A DNA stretch of 64,000 nt from an uncultured Chloroflexota bacterium (GCA_902791025.1 CADATZ010000016.1:53430-117429); one strand, 5' to 3'; positions 41,426 through 51,354 are shown, numbered from the stretch's first letter. Numbers and translations are program-made. Notes: generated by a model from the sequence alone, not told the origin.

Positions 41426-42196
41426 ATGGAAAACGACATCCTTCTGGAAGCAAAACATATACAGATGACCTTTTTTGACACAAAGGATGACGGTCTGCAT
41501 GTCCTGGATGACATCAGTCTGACCCTCAAAAAAAAGGAATTCGTCTGTCTCATCGGCCCGTCCGGTTCCGGAAAAAGCACGCTCGTCCGTATTCTGGGCG
41601 GGCTGCTGGAACCTACCGGTGGTGAATTGGTATATCCCGACGGAAAAGAACCTGACCCAAGAGCGATCGTCTTCCAAAATTCCAACCTGCTGCCATGGCT
41701 GCCGACTGTGGACAACGTGGCACTCCCGCTGCTCGTCCACGGTGTTCCGAAAAAGGAAGCCCGCAGGGAAGCCGAAAACTGGCTCCAGCTCTTCGGTCTG
41801 GGAGATTTTGCCAACGAATGGCCAAATAACCTTTCCGGCGGGATGGCACAGCGTGTCGCCATTGCCCGGGCATTGATCCAAAAACCGCAGCTTCTGCTGA
41901 TGGATGAACCGCTGGGTGCACTCGATGCGATGACACGGGAACAAATCTCACTGGAGCTGATGGCCTTCCGGGAACAGATCGATGCAACCGTTTTGATGGT
42001 GACGCACTCGATTTCAGAAGCATTGCTGCTTTCCGACCGTATTCTAATCTACAGCGGACGTCCCGCCCGCATCATTGATGAGATGAAAATACCCTTTCCC
42101 CGTCCCCGTCAGCCGGAACTCCGAGACACAATTGAATTTATGTCAATGGCGAAGGTGGTGAGGAAAAAAATCTTCTCGCAAGAGTCGGGGCAGTAG
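41426..42196 (+). CDS. ribZ: Riboflavin ABC transporter, ATPase
   Basis: 256 aa. Walker A GPSGSGKST near residue 44, Q-loop IVFQNSNLLPW, ABC signature LSGGMAQRVAIARAL near 138, Walker B LLLMDEPLGALDA and H-loop VTHSISEALLLSDR. The SsuB/TauB branch, fitting the permease type. Six bases after ribY, so translationally close. The third gene under the FMN riboswitch. Confidence 0.87.
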   Translation: MENDILLEAKHIQMTFFDTKDDGLHVLDDISLTLKKKEFVCLIGPSGSGKSTLVRILGGLLEPTGGELVYPDGKEPDPRAIVFQNSNLLPWLPTVDNVALPLLVHGVPKKEARREAENWLQLFGLGDFANEWPNNLSGGMAQRVAIARALIQKPQLLLMDEPLGALDAMTREQISLELMAFREQIDATVLMVTHSISEALLLSDRILIYSGRPARIIDEMKIPFPRPRQPELRDTIEFMSMAKVVRKKIFSQESGQ

Positions 42197-42329
42197 TTAG
42201 TAGGTAGTAGATAGTAGGTATGAGTTAGTGAATCAAAATACAATTAATCCGCTCTGTATCTTACCGTGCGCAGCTTACAGGAAAAAATAAAAGGCTGGAC
42301 TCTTGTATTCCATCCTGGATGTTTACATT

Positions 42330-43787
42330 TCACGATTTTAATCTGTACTTACGATTACGGTTTTTGCCTTCCGCAACCACTATATTTTCCGCCATCAATT
42401 CCCTTAAATATTCCCTGACACGGGAGGAGCTCAAATTCAGATAAGCACTCAATTCTGAAGAAGAAGCCTTCCTGTGCTCGGTTAAATATGAGATGATCAT
42501 CTGTCTCTTGATTTGCTTAATCGCCGATTCATTTTTTCTGCCCGATTTTTCCGACAAATTTTCAGAAACGATCGGAAGAAAAGAAAGTGTCAGTGTCGTA
42601 CGATTTGGTTCTGTGGTCTGCAAAATTTCCGGTTCCTGCCAACCGTTCTCTCTCCAGACACGGAAGATATTCGGAATACCGCTGCCTGACCGCTCTCCAA
42701 CGCCAATCATAGTAAACAAATTTAAAATTATATTGTTCCGTGGATCTGAAAAACCGCCGCTGATTGCCGTCTCTATGTCTATACGAAAACCACCCGGATT
42801 TGAAAACCTGATCCGGTCTTTTTGCTTCGTGACAACAATGCCTCCATGCCCATAATAATCAGCATTTACAATACTATTCGCAAGCGCTTCACATACAGCC
42901 ATATACACAGGGTCATCGTCAGAACAAAGTCCATTCTTCTTTGAAAAGGGAATCCTTAGATTTCTTTGTATCATATTCGAAACACGAAAATAGAAATCAA
43001 ACAGGTTTCCGCTCCAGTCTCCGGAAGAGGAGGTCATTCGCTCATTCCAATGGGTATTCTCCGCATAATAATCACGATAATCCAGAAAGTAGTAAGGATA
43101 GACCCTGACAATATCATAATGATTCCCAAACATCAACAGCCCGCCGCCGGTCGGATGTGTTTTTCCGTCCTCTCCGATCCCAGCAGCTCCCAGTTTTACC
43201 AGAAACTCCTCATCACTCAGATTTTCAAAGACATGACCCGGCCGTAAAATCTTCATTCGCTGACGATACTCGTGAAGGTTTTCAGAGTTTATAACATTGA
43301 TATCCATCTCTTCCAATAAGAGCATGTCCTGCGTAAAAACAGAAGCCTCCCGAACCATCGCCTGATATTCTTCTTTGGTGCATTTATAATCACCCTCTCC
43401 AGTCCGGCGATAGGTATTCAGCGGATTACCCTCCACATAAACCGGTCTAAAACTGCGTTTCGCCTTCGGTACATTGATAACAATGATCCTGTTGCCATCA
43501 ATTGTACTGATTTGTACATCTTTTGCAGAAAGGATATTAACACTGGCAGTTTTTGGATCATTTACGGAATTCCAAAATTCATTGACCAAAGCTTCCGGGT
43601 CGGGCAAATCAACCGTATGAAATGACTTATCTTTCTCTTCCCGTACACCCAACAGAATAACTCCGCCCATGGTATTCGCAAAAGCGGAATAGGTTTCCCA
43701 GATGCTGTGAGGAAGACCTCCCAGCGCTGTTTTGGCTTCGATCCTATTGTTTTCCCGATAGGATTCAATGTTTTCCAGGTCGATCAT
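42330..43787 (-). CDS. AlbA-domain ATP-binding protein with winged helix
   Basis: 485 aa from the ATG at 43787 (GAGGAG about ten bases before; an ATG six codons upstream lacks a site). N-terminal Schlafen AlbA_2 domain (residues ~10-130: RIEAKTALGGLPHSIWETYS, ANTMGGVILLGVREE), a central region, a HATPase_c_4-like part at about 270-380 (ALANSIVNADYYGHGGIVV, GVGERSGSGIPNIFRVW) and a C-terminal winged helix (RQMIISYLTEHRKASSSELS). Such proteins act as DNA-binding regulators or in defence; the role here is unknown. A second, unlinked member of the family is at 61406-63064. Confidence 0.85.
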   Translation of the reverse strand: MIDLENIESYRENNRIEAKTALGGLPHSIWETYSAFANTMGGVILLGVREEKDKSFHTVDLPDPEALVNEFWNSVNDPKTASVNILSAKDVQISTIDGNRIIVINVPKAKRSFRPVYVEGNPLNTYRRTGEGDYKCTKEEYQAMVREASVFTQDMLLLEEMDINVINSENLHEYRQRMKILRPGHVFENLSDEEFLVKLGAAGIGEDGKTHPTGGGLLMFGNHYDIVRVYPYYFLDYRDYYAENTHWNERMTSSSGDWSGNLFDFYFRVSNMIQRNLRIPFSKKNGLCSDDDPVYMAVCEALANSIVNADYYGHGGIVVTKQKDRIRFSNPGGFRIDIETAISGGFSDPRNNIILNLFTMIGVGERSGSGIPNIFRVWRENGWQEPEILQTTEPNRTTLTLSFLPIVSENLSEKSGRKNESAIKQIKRQMIISYLTEHRKASSSELSAYLNLSSSRVREYLRELMAENIVVAEGKNRNRKYRLKS

Positions 43788-43909
43788 TGTCCGATATCTC
43801 CTCATCCTGAACTTTGATTAATCATAATACATATTAACATTTTTGTCACACTCATTTTTCTTGATTTAAAAATTCACAAAATTTCATGATAAAATAATAA
43901 AAAATATGA

Positions 43910-43982
43910 GCCTCCATCGTCTAGCGGCCTAGGACATAGCCCTCTCAAGGCTACAACATGGATTCGAATTCCATTGGAGGTG
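43910..43982 (+). tRNA. tRNA-Glu (anticodon CTC)
   Basis: 73 bases fold as a complete cloverleaf. Acceptor GCCTCCA/TGGAGGT (one G-U pair), D arm GTCTAGCGGCCTAGGAC, anticodon stem TAGCC/GGCTA with loop CTCTCAA (anticodon 43944-43946), and T arm ATGGA-TTCGAAT-TCCAT. The discriminator is G and CCA is not encoded. It resembles E. coli tRNA-Glu in D arm and T loop. Confidence 0.95.
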
Positions 43983-43987
43983 CTGCA

Positions 43988-44011
43988 ACCGCCGGTTCTC
44001 ATTCCGGCGGT
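43988..44011 (+). terminator. Terminator of tRNA-Glu
   Basis: ACCGCCGG/CCGGCGGT with an eight-base loop, then CATGTTTTA, five bases after the tRNA. Confidence 0.75.
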
Positions 44012-44163
44012 CATGTTTTAATATGACTCTGAAAGAAATAAATATCTGCCTCAGATCCCTACTCATTACTGGCTCTTTCCTCTGGATCCTGGCCGCTGAA
44101 ACCTAATACCTTATTCAATAATCCTTAATCTAATTCTAATCTTTCCTTCAGGCTCCTTTCATC

Positions 44164-44189
44164 TTGATGTTGTATTATAAAAACATCAA
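44164..44189 (+). promoter_or_regulatory. Inverted repeat around a -10 box before the DUF4342 gene
   Basis: TTGATGTT and AACATCAA flank GTATTATAAA, so an 8-bp inverted repeat encloses a TATAAA-type -10 element 45 bases before the start codon. It could be an operator. Confidence 0.4.
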
Positions 44190-44225
44190 ACGGGGAATGA
44201 CACCCCGGGAACAGGAGATGCAAAC

Positions 44226-44990
44226 ATGGAACATTTTGAATTAGTAGAAAAGCTTGTTAACACCTTCGGGGTGAGTTTTGAAAAAGCCAAAGAAGCACTG
44301 GAAGCCAGCAACTGGGACGCAATCGACGCCGCAATTTATCTGGAAAAAGAAAAGAACAGCGAACCGCAGCCGGTAAAACAGGAAATTCCGGAAGAACCGA
44401 AGCAGGAAACAGTGCCGGAAGAACCGAAACAGGAAGCTCCGCAGGAGGAAGCAAAACAGGAAGCCGCACAGGAAGAACCGCAGGCAAATGTCAACACCGG
44501 AACCAAAGGCAGCACCTTCAGCAGCAGCACGAAATCCGCAATGGATGATGTGAAGGAAACAGGAGGGAAACTCTTCAAAACGATCTGGGACTTTCTCTCT
44601 CTCAACACCTTCGTTGTGAAGAAAAACACCGGAGAAGTTTTCCTGGACATTCCGATCTGGCTGATGGCTCTTCTGCTCTGCGCCTTCTTCTGGGCAGTGA
44701 TCCTGATCCTGGGTATCGTCTTCCTCATGGGGTACCGCTTCAGCTTCAATGGTCCGCAGCTTGGCAAAAAGAACATCAAAAACACAGTCAATCATGTAGA
44801 AACAGTCACTGAAGACTTTGTTGAAAAGGTGAAAAACAGCGTTGCTCCGGATACAGTGGAACCGGTTGAAGAAGAAAAGCATGAACCGGAAATCATAATT
44901 GAACCGAATCCGGAAACAAAAGAGGAACAAGCAGAAACAACGGTCAGCAGTGAAGAGAATAGCGAAAGCAGCACTGAGAACAAAGAATAA
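44226..44990 (+). CDS. UBA-like / DUF4342 membrane protein
   Basis: 254 aa. The N-terminal 45 residues form a UBA/TS-N-like three-helix unit (ELVEKLVNTFGVSFEKAKEA, then SNWDAIDAAIYLEKEK), as found in EF-Ts. A low-complexity Pro/Glu/Lys/Gln repeat (EEPKQE units) follows, then a DUF4342 core (FLSLNTFVVKKNTGEVFLDI). One or two membrane helices are at about 142-170 (IWLMALLLCAFFWAVILILG), and the tail is acidic. DUF4342 with UBA-like heads is known from Firmicutes without a function. ACAGGAGATG lies six bases before the ATG. Confidence 0.8.
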   Translation: MEHFELVEKLVNTFGVSFEKAKEALEASNWDAIDAAIYLEKEKNSEPQPVKQEIPEEPKQETVPEEPKQEAPQEEAKQEAAQEEPQANVNTGTKGSTFSSSTKSAMDDVKETGGKLFKTIWDFLSLNTFVVKKNTGEVFLDIPIWLMALLLCAFFWAVILILGIVFLMGYRFSFNGPQLGKKNIKNTVNHVETVTEDFVEKVKNSVAPDTVEPVEEEKHEPEIIIEPNPETKEEQAETTVSSEENSESSTENKE

Positions 44991-45026
44991 TTTTTTTCTT
45001 CTGTGAACTAACCATCCTTTGAAAAT

Positions 45027-45054
45027 GGAAAGCTGTCAGATTTGACAGCTTTCC
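45027..45054. terminator. Terminator after the DUF4342 gene
   Basis: Perfect 12-bp stem GGAAAGCTGTCA/TGACAGCTTTCC with loop GATT, then TGATTTAATTTT. Confidence 0.8.
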
Positions 45055-45195
45055 TGATTTAATTTTAAACGACAGATAATACAATTTGGTTTGTTAACTG
45101 GAATAGTATTTGCATCAATTATTTTGAATGGCAGGAACATGCTTTTTGAATATAAGATAAAATAGTTCAAAGGTATTTGTAAAACGGGGGATATT

Positions 45196-46308
45196 TTGAA
45201 AGCAATTTTATTCGCGAATACAGATTGGTACTTATACAATTTCCGATTGGCTTATGCGGAATTTCTGCAGAAGCAGGGTTGGGAAGTTGTATTTGTTTCC
45301 CCAGACGGTGAGCATGTTTCTAAACTGAAAGAGGCGGGGTTCCGTCACATTCCGTTTGAATTTTCGCGAAAGGGCATCAACCCGCTGAAAGAAAACGAAA
45401 CAATACAAAGAATCAAAAGTCTCTACGAAGCTGAAAAACCGGACCTCGTCCATCACTTTACAATAAAATGCGTCATTTACGGGTCCCTGGCCGCGAAAGA
45501 ATCAGGAATCAAAGCTATCGTCAACTCGATTACCGGACTCGGATATATGTTTCTTTCTAACAAACCTCATATTCGGGTGATAAGGGAAGTTGTTAAACAT
45601 CTGTACAAAAAAGCCCTGCCGGACACACAGGTTATTTTTGAAAATCCGGATGACCGGAATCTATTCATTCAGATGCAGCTGGTTCCTGAAGAGAACACGA
45701 ATATTGTGCTCGGGACAGGAATCGACACAGACCGATTTATACCGGAACCTCCGCCAAATTCAGTTCCGTTAACGATCCTGCCCGCAAGAATGATCTGGGA
45801 TAAAGGTATCGGAGAATTTGTAGAAGCAGCCCGAATGATCCATGAGAGCGGTGTAAAAGCCCGCTTTGCTCTGATTGGAAACAATGACATCGGGAATCCG
45901 ACATGTATTCCATTTGACCAACTCTCTCAATGGCAAAAAGAGGGAAATGTGGAATGGTGGGGCTGGCAGGATGATGTGCCGACAGTTATTTCCATGTGTC
46001 ACATCGTATGTCTGCCATCCTATCGGGAAGGTCTTCCGAAAATTCTCATCGAAGCCGCAGCTTGCGGACGTCCGATCATAACCTCAGACGTCCCCGGATG
46101 TCGGGAGGTTGTAAAAGAAGGTGTAAACGGTTATCTTGTTCCGGCAAAAAATGCGTCTGCTCTAAAAGATGCGTTGCTGAAATTGATCAATGACCCGGAG
46201 GGCAGACAAGAAATGGGAAAGGCTTCCCGGGAATTTGCCGTCAATAAATTCTCGAATGAGATAATCAATGACAACATCTATTCCGTTTACCAAAAAGCGA
46301 TTTCATAA
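45196..46308 (+). CDS. Glycosyltransferase family 4
   Basis: 370 aa from a TTG start, supported by GGGGG five bases before. GT-B fold: N-terminal NTDWYLYNFRLAYAEFLQKQ, and the C-terminal nucleotide-sugar site with PARMIWDKGIGEFVEAARM, LPSYREGLPKILIEAAACGR and TSDVPGCREVV, holding the EX7E pair. It resembles capsule and lipid-linked sugar transferases of the WbpU/PglA type. Three bases before the WecA-type gene; together they point to lipid-linked glycan assembly. Confidence 0.9.
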   Translation: MKAILFANTDWYLYNFRLAYAEFLQKQGWEVVFVSPDGEHVSKLKEAGFRHIPFEFSRKGINPLKENETIQRIKSLYEAEKPDLVHHFTIKCVIYGSLAAKESGIKAIVNSITGLGYMFLSNKPHIRVIREVVKHLYKKALPDTQVIFENPDDRNLFIQMQLVPEENTNIVLGTGIDTDRFIPEPPPNSVPLTILPARMIWDKGIGEFVEAARMIHESGVKARFALIGNNDIGNPTCIPFDQLSQWQKEGNVEWWGWQDDVPTVISMCHIVCLPSYREGLPKILIEAAACGRPIITSDVPGCREVVKEGVNGYLVPAKNASALKDALLKLINDPEGRQEMGKASREFAVNKFSNEIINDNIYSVYQKAIS

Positions 46309-46311
46309 CCT

Positions 46312-47409
46312 ATGAATCTCTCAGCTCTCAGTACCGGTTTAATTTTTGAATCACTGTTCATCAGTTTTATTATCAGCATTATAACAGCGATATTTTCAAC
46401 ACAAGTCTCAATTCGTATAGGATTATTAGATAGACCTAATTCAGAACCTCACAAGCTTCACAAACATCCTGTACCCATCAGCGGCGGTACAGCTCTTTTC
46501 CTGACAATACTGATTGGTCTGCTGATTTTCAGAAAACATATCCCTTTGCAGATAACAGGTTTGACTGCCTCTGCTTTTATAATTTATACAATAGCTCTGT
46601 ATGATGATTACAAAAATCTAAACTGGAAATATAAACTCTGCGGCCAGATTCTCGGCGCGGTCATCCTGATTCTTTCCGGAACACAGACGCATCTGTTTGA
46701 CGCAAAGCTTTTTTCCTCCTGGATGCCGCCTACGATATGTCACATCTGTGATATCGGTTTAACTCTTTTCTGGGTCGTTTTTATCACAAACGCATTCAAT
46801 CTTGTTGACAGTGCAGACGGCGTAATGATCGGGTTAGCTTCCTGGGCTGAAGGTTTTTTTATCATTGCGGCTATGGATTCCGGACAGCATGACCTGGCAC
46901 TTTACTGCAGCATTCTGCTCGGGTCATCTCTATCTCTGAGTTTCTTCAATGCAAATCCTGCCTTCCTGTTCATGGGAGATTCCGGAGCACAAGTGCTTGG
47001 TTTTCTTCTCAGTGCCATAGCGATCATTTACTCCCCCGCAGAGCTGCTGCAAAAAAACACATGGTTTTTGCCGATTTTAATGCTGGGTGTTCCGATTTTT
47101 GATACTACGCTGGTAACTATTTCCCGATGGAGAAAAGGACAGCATTTTTATCACAGCGGTACAGATCATACGTACCACCGTCTGCTGCAAATAGGACTTT
47201 CCACACATCAGGCATCTTCTTTTCTTCATCTTGTATCCTTCACACTGCAAAGCCTTGCTTTCTTCGCAATCTCTCAAAGTGTTATTGAAGCCAACTTACT
47301 TTTCGCTGCAGTCGTAGTCTGCGGAATAGCCGCAATCATTTTCTTTGAAAGGGAAGATTTATGGGGATTCGTCAAGAAACTCATTCAAAACAACGAGCAC
47401 TTGTCCTGA
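46312..47409 (+). CDS. Undecaprenyl-phosphate sugar-1-phosphate transferase (WecA/TagO type)
   Basis: 365 aa, about 10-11 membrane helices. It starts glycan synthesis by moving a sugar-1-phosphate (usually GlcNAc) to the carrier lipid. Family motifs: DRPNSEPHKLHKHPVPISGG, ALYDDYKNLNWKYKL (DD pair), NAFNLVDSADGVMIG (NxxNxxDxxDG-like), FLFMGDSGAQVLGF and a cytoplasmic HxxxR-like GTDHTYHRLLQIG. The last 49 bases overlap the next gene. Confidence 0.92.
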   Translation: MNLSALSTGLIFESLFISFIISIITAIFSTQVSIRIGLLDRPNSEPHKLHKHPVPISGGTALFLTILIGLLIFRKHIPLQITGLTASAFIIYTIALYDDYKNLNWKYKLCGQILGAVILILSGTQTHLFDAKLFSSWMPPTICHICDIGLTLFWVVFITNAFNLVDSADGVMIGLASWAEGFFIIAAMDSGQHDLALYCSILLGSSLSLSFFNANPAFLFMGDSGAQVLGFLLSAIAIIYSPAELLQKNTWFLPILMLGVPIFDTTLVTISRWRKGQHFYHSGTDHTYHRLLQIGLSTHQASSFLHLVSFTLQSLAFFAISQSVIEANLLFAAVVVCGIAAIIFFEREDLWGFVKKLIQNNEHLS

Positions 47410-50027
47410 CACTTCTGGCCTCGGCCATATCCACTATTTTCTGTGCTTTCCAGCTTCTCAGAATCCCTGCAGACGTGAAAAACGCATTTCTTTTCGGTCT
47501 CAGCAAGGAACGACTGTTCATGCTGAGCGGTTTTACAGTTTTTTTTCTTATTTTTATTCTTTTCCTGATTTTTCCAAATAAAATTGAACAATTTCTTCAT
47601 CAAAAGACATTTCTTAAAAAATTATTTCCCGTTGCAGCTGTCATCAGTCTGTTTCTCCTTCTGATGCCGGATTATCGTTTCGGCAGGTTTTCGGCAATTT
47701 ACATCAGAATCACCCCATACCTTCTATGGCTTTTCTTAGTCTCTGCTGCTTTTTCACTTTATTATGGATATCTGAATAAACATTTTTTACCTGTAAGAGA
47801 AACGTTTAAAAACATTGCTGCTCAGAGACGCTGCATCCTTTCTGTTCTCTGTATAATAATCATAGGGATCGTTTTTGTTGAGCTGACAGGATTGGGAAAA
47901 ACAGTTGAAAAATCCTTATGGAATAAAAACGGAATTCCGCTCCAAAGTATCCAGGTATATATTTCTTTTGTTATTTTCGGTCTGATCTGGAAAACCGGAC
48001 TTTTCAAAAGGATAGGGAATAACAACAAGGCATTTAATTTTATTCTCATCTGGGCAGTCTCTGCCTTGGTCTGGTCACTAGCTCCCGGTATGCATCATTT
48101 TTTTGCTCCGGGTCCTTATGAACCGAATCATACCTATTACCCATATTCTGATGCTTCATCTTATGATTTGCAGGCACAAACAGCTTTGAATGGCTGGGGT
48201 TTCAATTATGGAAAATCTCTTCTTAAACCGACCGTTGTTCTCATGTCGTTCATTTCACGTTTAATAACCGGAAACGATACAACAAAAAGCATGCTGGTGC
48301 AATCCGCGATTTACGCGGTACTTCCGGCAATCATTTATCTCTTCGGTACGGCAATTGGTGGCTGCGGATGCGGTTACCTGGCTGCAGTTTTCTCAATACT
48401 CAAAGAATGGAACGCTTTACGTACCCGCAGTGTCTCCACGGTTCATTCCCGATTGGTGATGAGTGAATTTCTCACACAGATTCTTTTAGCACTCCTCTGC
48501 TATGCTGTTTTTCGATGGCTGCAGAAAAACGGAAAAGAAACTTTTTACGCAATTATTGCAGGGGGTGCACTAACTCTCGGTATTTTCACACGATACAATT
48601 TTTTCGCCTTTCTGCCCGCTGTTCTGCTCATCTTAATCATTGGCTATTGGAAAAACTTCCGACGACTGATTAAACCGCTTTGCTTTTTCTTATTATCAAT
48701 AATACTGACAACAGCCCCATTTTATTATCGAGAGAAAAATATCTATTGGAATATTTTCAAGGAATTAAAATACACTATAAAATATGTTTTGATTCGCCAA
48801 CGAATCAATGAAGAACCACCTTTAACTGCTGAAGAGATTTCGACGCTGATGCATGGAGAAAGCATAGAAGATAATACTGATAAAGATGTGAAACAAAAAA
48901 CATCCGATCAAATCGCAATCTCCGAGGAAATTAATACGAATGACGCTGTTTCTGATAAAACACAGAAAATCTTGCCAACACAGGAAATTGATTTTAACAC
49001 AGACCAAATCACTGAAGATTTACCAAACAACAATTCTAAGAAAAACCCTCTTGTTTTGTTAAGTATATTCAACCATAGTATTCACAATTTAATTTCAACT
49101 TTTCTTTGTCTGCCTTTGGATTGGACATTTCATGATCTCCATCATTTGTATACACAGGAAGGTGACGGATTATGGAGAGATAACTGGCAGGGAACATTCA
49201 GTATCCGGCAATGGGTTTCTATTGGAATCTGGATTCTATTAATTTCAGTTGCAGCCGGTATACTGATCAAAAAACACAAACTGGCTGGTTTTTCTATTTT
49301 TTACTTTTGTGTCGTATACGCTTTTTCGATCGGAATCAGCCGTTCCTCCGGTGGTCGTTATATCGTTCCAATAAACTGGGTCCCCACTTTGCTGCTCGCT
49401 TTTTGCTGCACTTTGATTGTATCACGAGGAAAAATCAATAATACAGAAGCTAATTTCAACAAACTTCCGGCGTGGCAGCCGCTTTGCGCCATGGCAGGAT
49501 TTACCTGCTTCTTTTTGTCTCTTGTACTTTTTGAAAAAATTATTCCACAAAAGAACACAGCAGCAGAAGAAGGAGATCTCAGCATTCTGAAAGAACGTTT
49601 AGCAGATCAAACTTATATAGACTGGGATCTTGTCGAATCACAATATAAAAAAGGAAATTTACATATAACACACGGTATTTCCGAATATCCACGGTTTTAT
49701 TATTTCCGCGGCGGTGAACATACGTCACGCGGCGCTCTTATGAGAAAAGAGTATTCGCGTATGACATTTATTGGTCTCAATATGGAAAAAGGCAACCCTG
49801 TATCTTATGAATATATGCTTCCACGGATGGATCTGATCAATGATTTTCCTCAGGATTCAATTTACCGCGTTATTTCCTGTCCCTCGGCTAATGGATATGA
49901 AGATGTTCTGGCCGTTACAATTGACACCCCAACAGGAGAAAACTTCACTTACTTGAGAAGTCCTCTTCCGGAATTTTCCTGCCCTGTTCCTGAACCTGTT
50001 TGTCCCTCTCTTGAAAATTGTTATTGA
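47361..50027 (+). CDS. Large polytopic membrane protein, probable GT-C glycosyltransferase
   Basis: 888 aa with about 16 hydrophobic helices. A periplasmic-side loop holds YPYSDASSYDLQAQ, an acid-containing motif typical of GT-C first loops (GT39/ArnT-like). A ~90-residue polar, Asp/Asn-rich insert (about 480-560) and a C-terminal soluble tail are present. AAGGGA stands before the ATG at 47361, which lies within the WecA-type gene. It likely uses polyprenyl-linked sugars in the same pathway. The gene is AT-rich compared with the 1-40 kb part. Confidence 0.75.
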   Translation: MGIRQETHSKQRALVLTLLASAISTIFCAFQLLRIPADVKNAFLFGLSKERLFMLSGFTVFFLIFILFLIFPNKIEQFLHQKTFLKKLFPVAAVISLFLLLMPDYRFGRFSAIYIRITPYLLWLFLVSAAFSLYYGYLNKHFLPVRETFKNIAAQRRCILSVLCIIIIGIVFVELTGLGKTVEKSLWNKNGIPLQSIQVYISFVIFGLIWKTGLFKRIGNNNKAFNFILIWAVSALVWSLAPGMHHFFAPGPYEPNHTYYPYSDASSYDLQAQTALNGWGFNYGKSLLKPTVVLMSFISRLITGNDTTKSMLVQSAIYAVLPAIIYLFGTAIGGCGCGYLAAVFSILKEWNALRTRSVSTVHSRLVMSEFLTQILLALLCYAVFRWLQKNGKETFYAIIAGGALTLGIFTRYNFFAFLPAVLLILIIGYWKNFRRLIKPLCFFLLSIILTTAPFYYREKNIYWNIFKELKYTIKYVLIRQRINEEPPLTAEEISTLMHGESIEDNTDKDVKQKTSDQIAISEEINTNDAVSDKTQKILPTQEIDFNTDQITEDLPNNNSKKNPLVLLSIFNHSIHNLISTFLCLPLDWTFHDLHHLYTQEGDGLWRDNWQGTFSIRQWVSIGIWILLISVAAGILIKKHKLAGFSIFYFCVVYAFSIGISRSSGGRYIVPINWVPTLLLAFCCTLIVSRGKINNTEANFNKLPAWQPLCAMAGFTCFFLSLVLFEKIIPQKNTAAEEGDLSILKERLADQTYIDWDLVESQYKKGNLHITHGISEYPRFYYFRGGEHTSRGALMRKEYSRMTFIGLNMEKGNPVSYEYMLPRMDLINDFPQDSIYRVISCPSANGYEDVLAVTIDTPTGENFTYLRSPLPEFSCPVPEPVCPSLENCY

Positions 50028-50194
50028 TTTGTTATTGTTCCGCAAATGTCTATTGAGCACTGTAAATCCGCAGGGAAAAATCTAAGAATACACTTAATAT
50101 TTTACCTGAGTCGAATGTGACCTGTTTTCACTGAATCAGACTTGATTCAACAGAACAGATTAACATTGACCCATTCTAAATTAAGAATTTGATT

Positions 50195-51325
50195 TTATTT
50201 CGCTAAAACTTCGCTGAAAACATTCAGATAATCAGCAGCTGTTTTTTTGATATCAAACTGAGCAGCAAGGGAAAGACTTTCCCTGCGCATCAGCAAAAGT
50301 TTTTCGGGATCAGTCAGCAGATTTCGAATATCATTCGCAAATTCTTCTGTATCTTCAGGTGCATGAATAAATCCGTTTTTACCCTCGTTGATGATTTCCG
50401 GATTACCGCCGGCATTGCTCAAAATCAGAGCTAAACCCGACGCCATTCCCTGAATACCGGTAACAGGCAGTCCCTCCGTCAGAGAAGGCATAAAGAGGAT
50501 ATCGGATTCATGAAAAATTTCAATCACTTCTTCCGGTGTTTTCCATCCGGGAAAAGAGATCCTATCCGAAAGACCTGACTCAGCAGCAGCGTTTACTATT
50601 TTTTCTTTATCCTGCCCATCACCAATGAGTGTAGCATGCCAATTTAAATCTTTTATTTTAGAGAGCGTATTTATAATCTGCAGAAGGTTTTTTTGAGGAA
50701 CAAACCGGCCTGCAAAAACGATTTCCGGTGTTTCATGTATTGAAACATGCGGATTTCTGATTTTTTCGTAATCTATGCCGTTGGGGATTACATCAATCGG
50801 CACGTTATAGCTTTTCAAAGCCATATGTTTTGAAAACTCGCTGACAGCAATGACGCGCGCGGCTTTTTTCCAGATGGGTGGTGTAAAGGGTTGAATATAG
50901 GAAAACCATTTTTTTGTCTTCTCAGGAGAAGCACCGGGAATATCTCCCAAATGCGCTGTAATTACATAAGGGACTTTCATTTTCGCTGCGGCAGCCATGG
51001 CTGCCGGACCATTTGGAACAGCAAAATGAACATGGATGATATCCGGTTGAAAATCTCTGCAGTCAAAACAACAATACTTGATTGCAGCTGTAATAAAACC
51101 GATCATTGCTCCCATTTTGGCACGGAAGGATTCTGTGCGATGAGAGTCCAGACGAATAACTTCCAGACCATCAATATTTTCAAAAGCAGGGAGATCGCCG
51201 AATCGTGCTGTAACCACCCGGACCTGATGACCGGCCTTCACCCATTGTAGAGAAAGATCCCGCGCAATCGGTCCGCCGCCACCGCCAATCGGAGGAAATT
51301 CATGAATCAGAACAAGAATCCTCAT
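50195..51325 (-). CDS. Glycosyltransferase family 4
   Basis: 376 aa, GT-B. The N-terminal HEFPPIGGGGGPIARDLSLQ and DIIHVHFAVPNGPAAMAAA, and the C-terminal FAGRFVPQKNLLQIINTLSK and MPSLTEGLPVTGIQGMASGL (EX7-type sugar site), are typical of GDP/UDP-sugar transferases. It converges with the + strand membrane glycosyltransferase and is upstream-linked to the GT2 gene by a 29-base gap on the same strand. The acceptor is unknown. Confidence 0.9.
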   Translation of the reverse strand: MRILVLIHEFPPIGGGGGPIARDLSLQWVKAGHQVRVVTARFGDLPAFENIDGLEVIRLDSHRTESFRAKMGAMIGFITAAIKYCCFDCRDFQPDIIHVHFAVPNGPAAMAAAAKMKVPYVITAHLGDIPGASPEKTKKWFSYIQPFTPPIWKKAARVIAVSEFSKHMALKSYNVPIDVIPNGIDYEKIRNPHVSIHETPEIVFAGRFVPQKNLLQIINTLSKIKDLNWHATLIGDGQDKEKIVNAAAESGLSDRISFPGWKTPEEVIEIFHESDILFMPSLTEGLPVTGIQGMASGLALILSNAGGNPEIINEGKNGFIHAPEDTEEFANDIRNLLTDPEKLLLMRRESLSLAAQFDIKKTAADYLNVFSEVLAK

Positions 51326-51354
51326 CAGATCTTTAATCTCTAAACGCTGATCTT

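Noticed and set aside
40430..41944. 504-codon minus-strand frame across ribY and ribZ
   Set aside because: It covers two recognised genes on the other strand and encodes no motif.
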